This document shows positions 5,906 to 7,568 of a stretch of 7,568 nucleotides of DNA, in pieces. Source of the DNA: Microcaldota archaeon (GTDB lineage: Archaea; Micrarchaeota; Micrarchaeia; Micrarchaeales; Micrarchaeaceae); the NCBI GenBank assembly GCA_021834865.1, contig JAKBRD010000035.1, forward strand, positions 1 to 7,568. Reading direction: 5' to 3'. The first letter of the stretch is position 1, and each line of letters starts with the position of its first letter. The translations under genes were made by a program, and so were the position numbers. The notes beneath the pieces were generated by a model, which was not told where the DNA came from, ran no database searches, and saw only the letters and a program-made list of their open reading frames with translations.

Positions 5906-6391
5906 ATGGCAATACTTGAAGACGTGGACGTAAGACTGAGGCCTGCTGACCTCAAAGAGGACATGAGTTTTTTTCTAGAGTGGTATACCAACCCTGACGT
6001 GCTTTTTTATTCGGAAGGGCCAAAGGCAATGCCATACGGGCCCGACGTGATAGAGAGGATGAACAAAGCCTTATCCGAAATCGGCGAAGCTTACGTTATA
6101 GAGGTCAAAGAAAACGGCTCATGGAAACCGATAGGCGACGCGAGCATAACCAAGGACAAAACGCCGATAACAATAGGCGCCGAAGAATACTGGGGTAGGG
6201 GCATTGGGACAAAGGTGCTTAATCTGCTTATAAAACGCGCCAGAGAGATAGGGTTAAAGGAGCTAAAGGTTGGCGGAATTTATGAATACAATACGCGGAG
6301 CATGAAGCTTTATTCCAAGGCAGGATTCGTAGAGACAGGCCGCGTGGAAGAGGACGGCTATGTAAGCATAAGGATGGAGCTGAAGCTTTAG
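5906..6391 (+). CDS. GNAT-family N-acetyltransferase (RimJ/RimL-like), 161 aa
   Basis: Acetyl-CoA-dependent acetyltransferase; the acceptor is unknown. Seen: RLRPADLKEDMSFFLEWYTNP (10-30) is the N-terminal strand-helix of the RimJ/RimL-like branch. The pyrophosphate-binding motif A is YWGRGIGTKVL (95-105), with the glycines at 97, 99 and 101. Motif B is YEYNTRSMKLYSKAGF (126-141), the asparagine plus LY..AGF pattern usual in GNATs, followed by the closing strands to residue 161. Full length, no signal peptide or membrane segment. ATG 5906 is four bases after the EndoQ stop and has GAGGT six bases ahead; the stop is eight bases before the Xth ATG. The branch includes ribosomal-protein acetylases and aminoglycoside acetylases, so an automated resistance label would not be trustworthy. 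Inferred: its place inside a repair operon might mean a role in modifying a repair protein, with nothing in the sequence to test it. Confidence 0.85.
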   Translation: MAILEDVDVRLRPADLKEDMSFFLEWYTNPDVLFYSEGPKAMPYGPDVIERMNKALSEIGEAYVIEVKENGSWKPIGDASITKDKTPITIGAEEYWGRGIGTKVLNLLIKRAREIGLKELKVGGIYEYNTRSMKLYSKAGFVETGRVEEDGYVSIRMELKL

Positions 6392-6399
6392 ATGGTTTG

Positions 6400-7155
6400 A
6401 TGGCAGTAATTCTGATTTCATGGAATGTAAATGGCATAAGGGCAGCCAAGGAAGAGGCCCTGAAGCTCATAAAAAGCGAGAAGCCAGACGTAATAGGTTT
6501 TCAGGAAATAAAGGCTGACGAAAAAACAATCCCGAAAGAATTCTACGATCTCGGCTATGAAGTCGAGATAAACCCTGCCGAAAAGAGGGGCTACAGCGGC
6601 ACAATGAGCCTTGCCAAAAAGAAGCCGCTCGCAGTCCTCGACGATTTTGAGGACAACGAAGGCAGGGTTCAAACATTGGAATTCTCCGATTTCTATTTCA
6701 TAAATTCGTACTTCCCGAATTCGAGGAGGGATTTGTCAAGGCTGGACCTAAAGCGCGAGTTCAATGCAAGGGTGCTTGATTACATAAAGAAGCTTGAAAG
6801 GAAGAAGCCGGTAGCCATATGCGGCGACTTCAATGTTGCACATGAAGATATAGACATAGCCAGGCCAAAGGAGAATGCGCACAACGCCGGATTTACTGCA
6901 GAGGAACGCAGCGACATGGATTTGTTAATAAGCTCCGGGCTTGTCGACACGTTCAGGATTTTCAACAAGGAGCCTGGCAATTACACGTGGTGGTCGTACA
7001 TGTTCAACGCCAGGAATAAGAACATAGGATGGCGTATAGACTATTTCCTGATATCGAAAAAGCTGAAGGATAAAGCGGTAAGCGCCAGCATATTGAAGGA
7101 CGTTAAAGGATCGGATCACGTTCCGGTAAAACTCGTACTTGATTGCAGGATTTGA
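6400..7155 (+). CDS. xth: Exonuclease III family AP endonuclease (Xth), 251 aa
   Basis: Mg-dependent phosphodiesterase that cuts 5' of AP sites and clears blocked 3' ends, working after glycosylases such as Nth. Seen, numbered from ATG 6400: SWNVNGIRAA (7-16) with N9, DVIGFQEIK (30-38) with metal ligand E36, NSYFPNS (102-108) with Y104, GDFNVAHEDID (142-152) with D143 and N145, WRIDYFLIS (211-219) with D214, and GSDHVPV (237-243) with the D239/H240 pair. All catalytic positions of the E. coli ExoIII/APE1 fold are present, at the usual length and without extension. The start is ATG 6400. A TTG at 6397 is in frame and adds one residue, but the ATG gives the family's normal N-terminus. It is last in the rightward unit; its TGA is three bases from the convergent stop of the Lrp gene. 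No terminator hairpin or T-run was seen between them. Confidence 0.95.
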   Translation: MAVILISWNVNGIRAAKEEALKLIKSEKPDVIGFQEIKADEKTIPKEFYDLGYEVEINPAEKRGYSGTMSLAKKKPLAVLDDFEDNEGRVQTLEFSDFYFINSYFPNSRRDLSRLDLKREFNARVLDYIKKLERKKPVAICGDFNVAHEDIDIARPKENAHNAGFTAEERSDMDLLISSGLVDTFRIFNKEPGNYTWWSYMFNARNKNIGWRIDYFLISKKLKDKAVSASILKDVKGSDHVPVKLVLDCRI

Positions 7156-7158
7156 GGC

Positions 7159-7566
7159 TCATTTGACTACTTCCTGTATGTAAGAGGGATATACTTTCCT
7201 GACTCCTTCTATGGACATAACCCTATTTATTTCCGAGTCTATCGATTCCGAATCGGAAGCTATTATTGCTATGGCTGAATGGTCTCCGCTTGACCTGTAA
7301 AGCTCCTTGACGAATTGAAGCTCCTTTATAGAATTCATTGCCTTCATATAGCTCTCGGGCTCTATGTCCAAGCCCACTATGACTTCGGACATGCCGAGCC
7401 TGTTGAGCCTTGCCCTTGCCTTGTAGCCTATTATTACCTTGGATTCGGAGAGCTGTGCTATCCTGTTGCGTATGGTTCCGGGGCTTACGCCGTACGCTGC
7501 TGCCAGCTCTTCCACAGGAACCTTGGAATTTGTTATAAGCCTGTCCATTATGAGCTTGTCCAGCAT
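7159..7566 (-). CDS. Lrp/AsnC-family transcriptional regulator (start at or just beyond right edge)
   Basis: DNA-binding regulator of the feast/famine type. Seen: an N-terminal winged helix-turn-helix with VPVEELAAAYGVSPGTIRNRI (residues 16-36), then a linker VIIGYKARARLNRLGM (44-59), then an alpha-beta RAM ligand-binding domain from about 60 to 134, including SGDHSAIA (93-100), where the Gly-Asp of the family's effector loop is kept. It ends with the usual closing strand before QEVVK. The visible 135 aa is close to a full Lrp length. ATG 7566-7564 is a plausible start, but family members often carry a few residues before this point and only two bases remain in the window, so the true start may lie outside. 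It is convergent with xth, with three bases between stops. Ligand and targets are unknown; autoregulation is common in the family but its promoter is not visible. Confidence 0.88.
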   Translation of the reverse strand: MLDKLIMDRLITNSKVPVEELAAAYGVSPGTIRNRIAQLSESKVIIGYKARARLNRLGMSEVIVGLDIEPESYMKAMNSIKELQFVKELYRSSGDHSAIAIIASDSESIDSEINRVMSIEGVRKVYPSYIQEVVK

Positions 7567-7568
7567 TT

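Noticed and set aside
5906..6391. Aminoglycoside-resistance acetyltransferase
   Set aside because: Only general GNAT motifs are shared. The operon context is DNA repair and nothing specific to antibiotic binding can be seen.
1..7568. tRNA, rRNA, CRISPR arrays, insertion sequences or riboswitches
   Set aside because: Coding sequence covers nearly all bases. No repeat series, transposase motif, cloverleaf or conserved leader structure was seen on either strand.

Overview
The window reads as archaeal chromosome. The evidence is a type 2 isopentenyl diphosphate isomerase (mevalonate-type isoprenoid supply), a diphthamide-synthase-like PP-loop ATPase, an Endonuclease Q with a PCNA-interaction tail, an Lrp/AsnC regulator, TATA-like elements in the one real intergenic gap, and heavy use of AGG/AGA and ATA codons. 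Moderate GC and very tight packing would suit a small-genome acidophilic lineage such as Micrarchaeota (ARMAN), but that placement is a guess. No bacterial operon signals, RNA genes, mobile elements or CRISPR repeats were seen. Ten genes fill the window and no gene-free stretch exceeds about 90 bases.

Left block, minus strand (about 1-2257). Transcription runs leftwards from a divergent promoter. The order is endonuclease III (nth copy 1), then a Dph6-type ATP-pyrophosphatase overlapping it by ATGA, then a NodU/CmcH-type O-carbamoyltransferase starting with GTG 4 bases after the ATPase stop. The carbamoyltransferase runs off the left edge, so only its N-terminal 311 residues are visible.

Centre and right, plus strand (2346-7155). 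From the same 88-base intergenic region a rightward unit begins with the isomerase (fni). It is followed at short spacing by a second, divergent endonuclease III paralogue, a Nudix hydrolase, Endonuclease Q, a GNAT acetyltransferase and an exonuclease III-family AP endonuclease. From the second Nth onward the gaps are only 1 to 8 bases, so this is almost certainly one transcript. Four of its six genes act, or could act, on damaged DNA or nucleotides: pool sanitation (possible Nudix role), oxidised-base removal and AP lyase activity (Nth), incision 5' of deaminated bases (EndoQ) and AP-site or 3'-end processing (Xth). This compact base-damage-repair cassette is the most notable thing in the window.

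Right edge, minus strand (7159-7566). An Lrp/AsnC-family regulator converges on the cassette, with only 3 bases between the two stop codons. Its start is at or just past the window edge.

Most signatures are textbook. The deviations are concentrated in the repair cassette: Nth copy 2 has DTW instead of DTH and a one-residue-shorter cysteine cluster, and EndoQ has a His in place of the first zinc-site Cys. Four of the ten genes use GTG or TTG starts.
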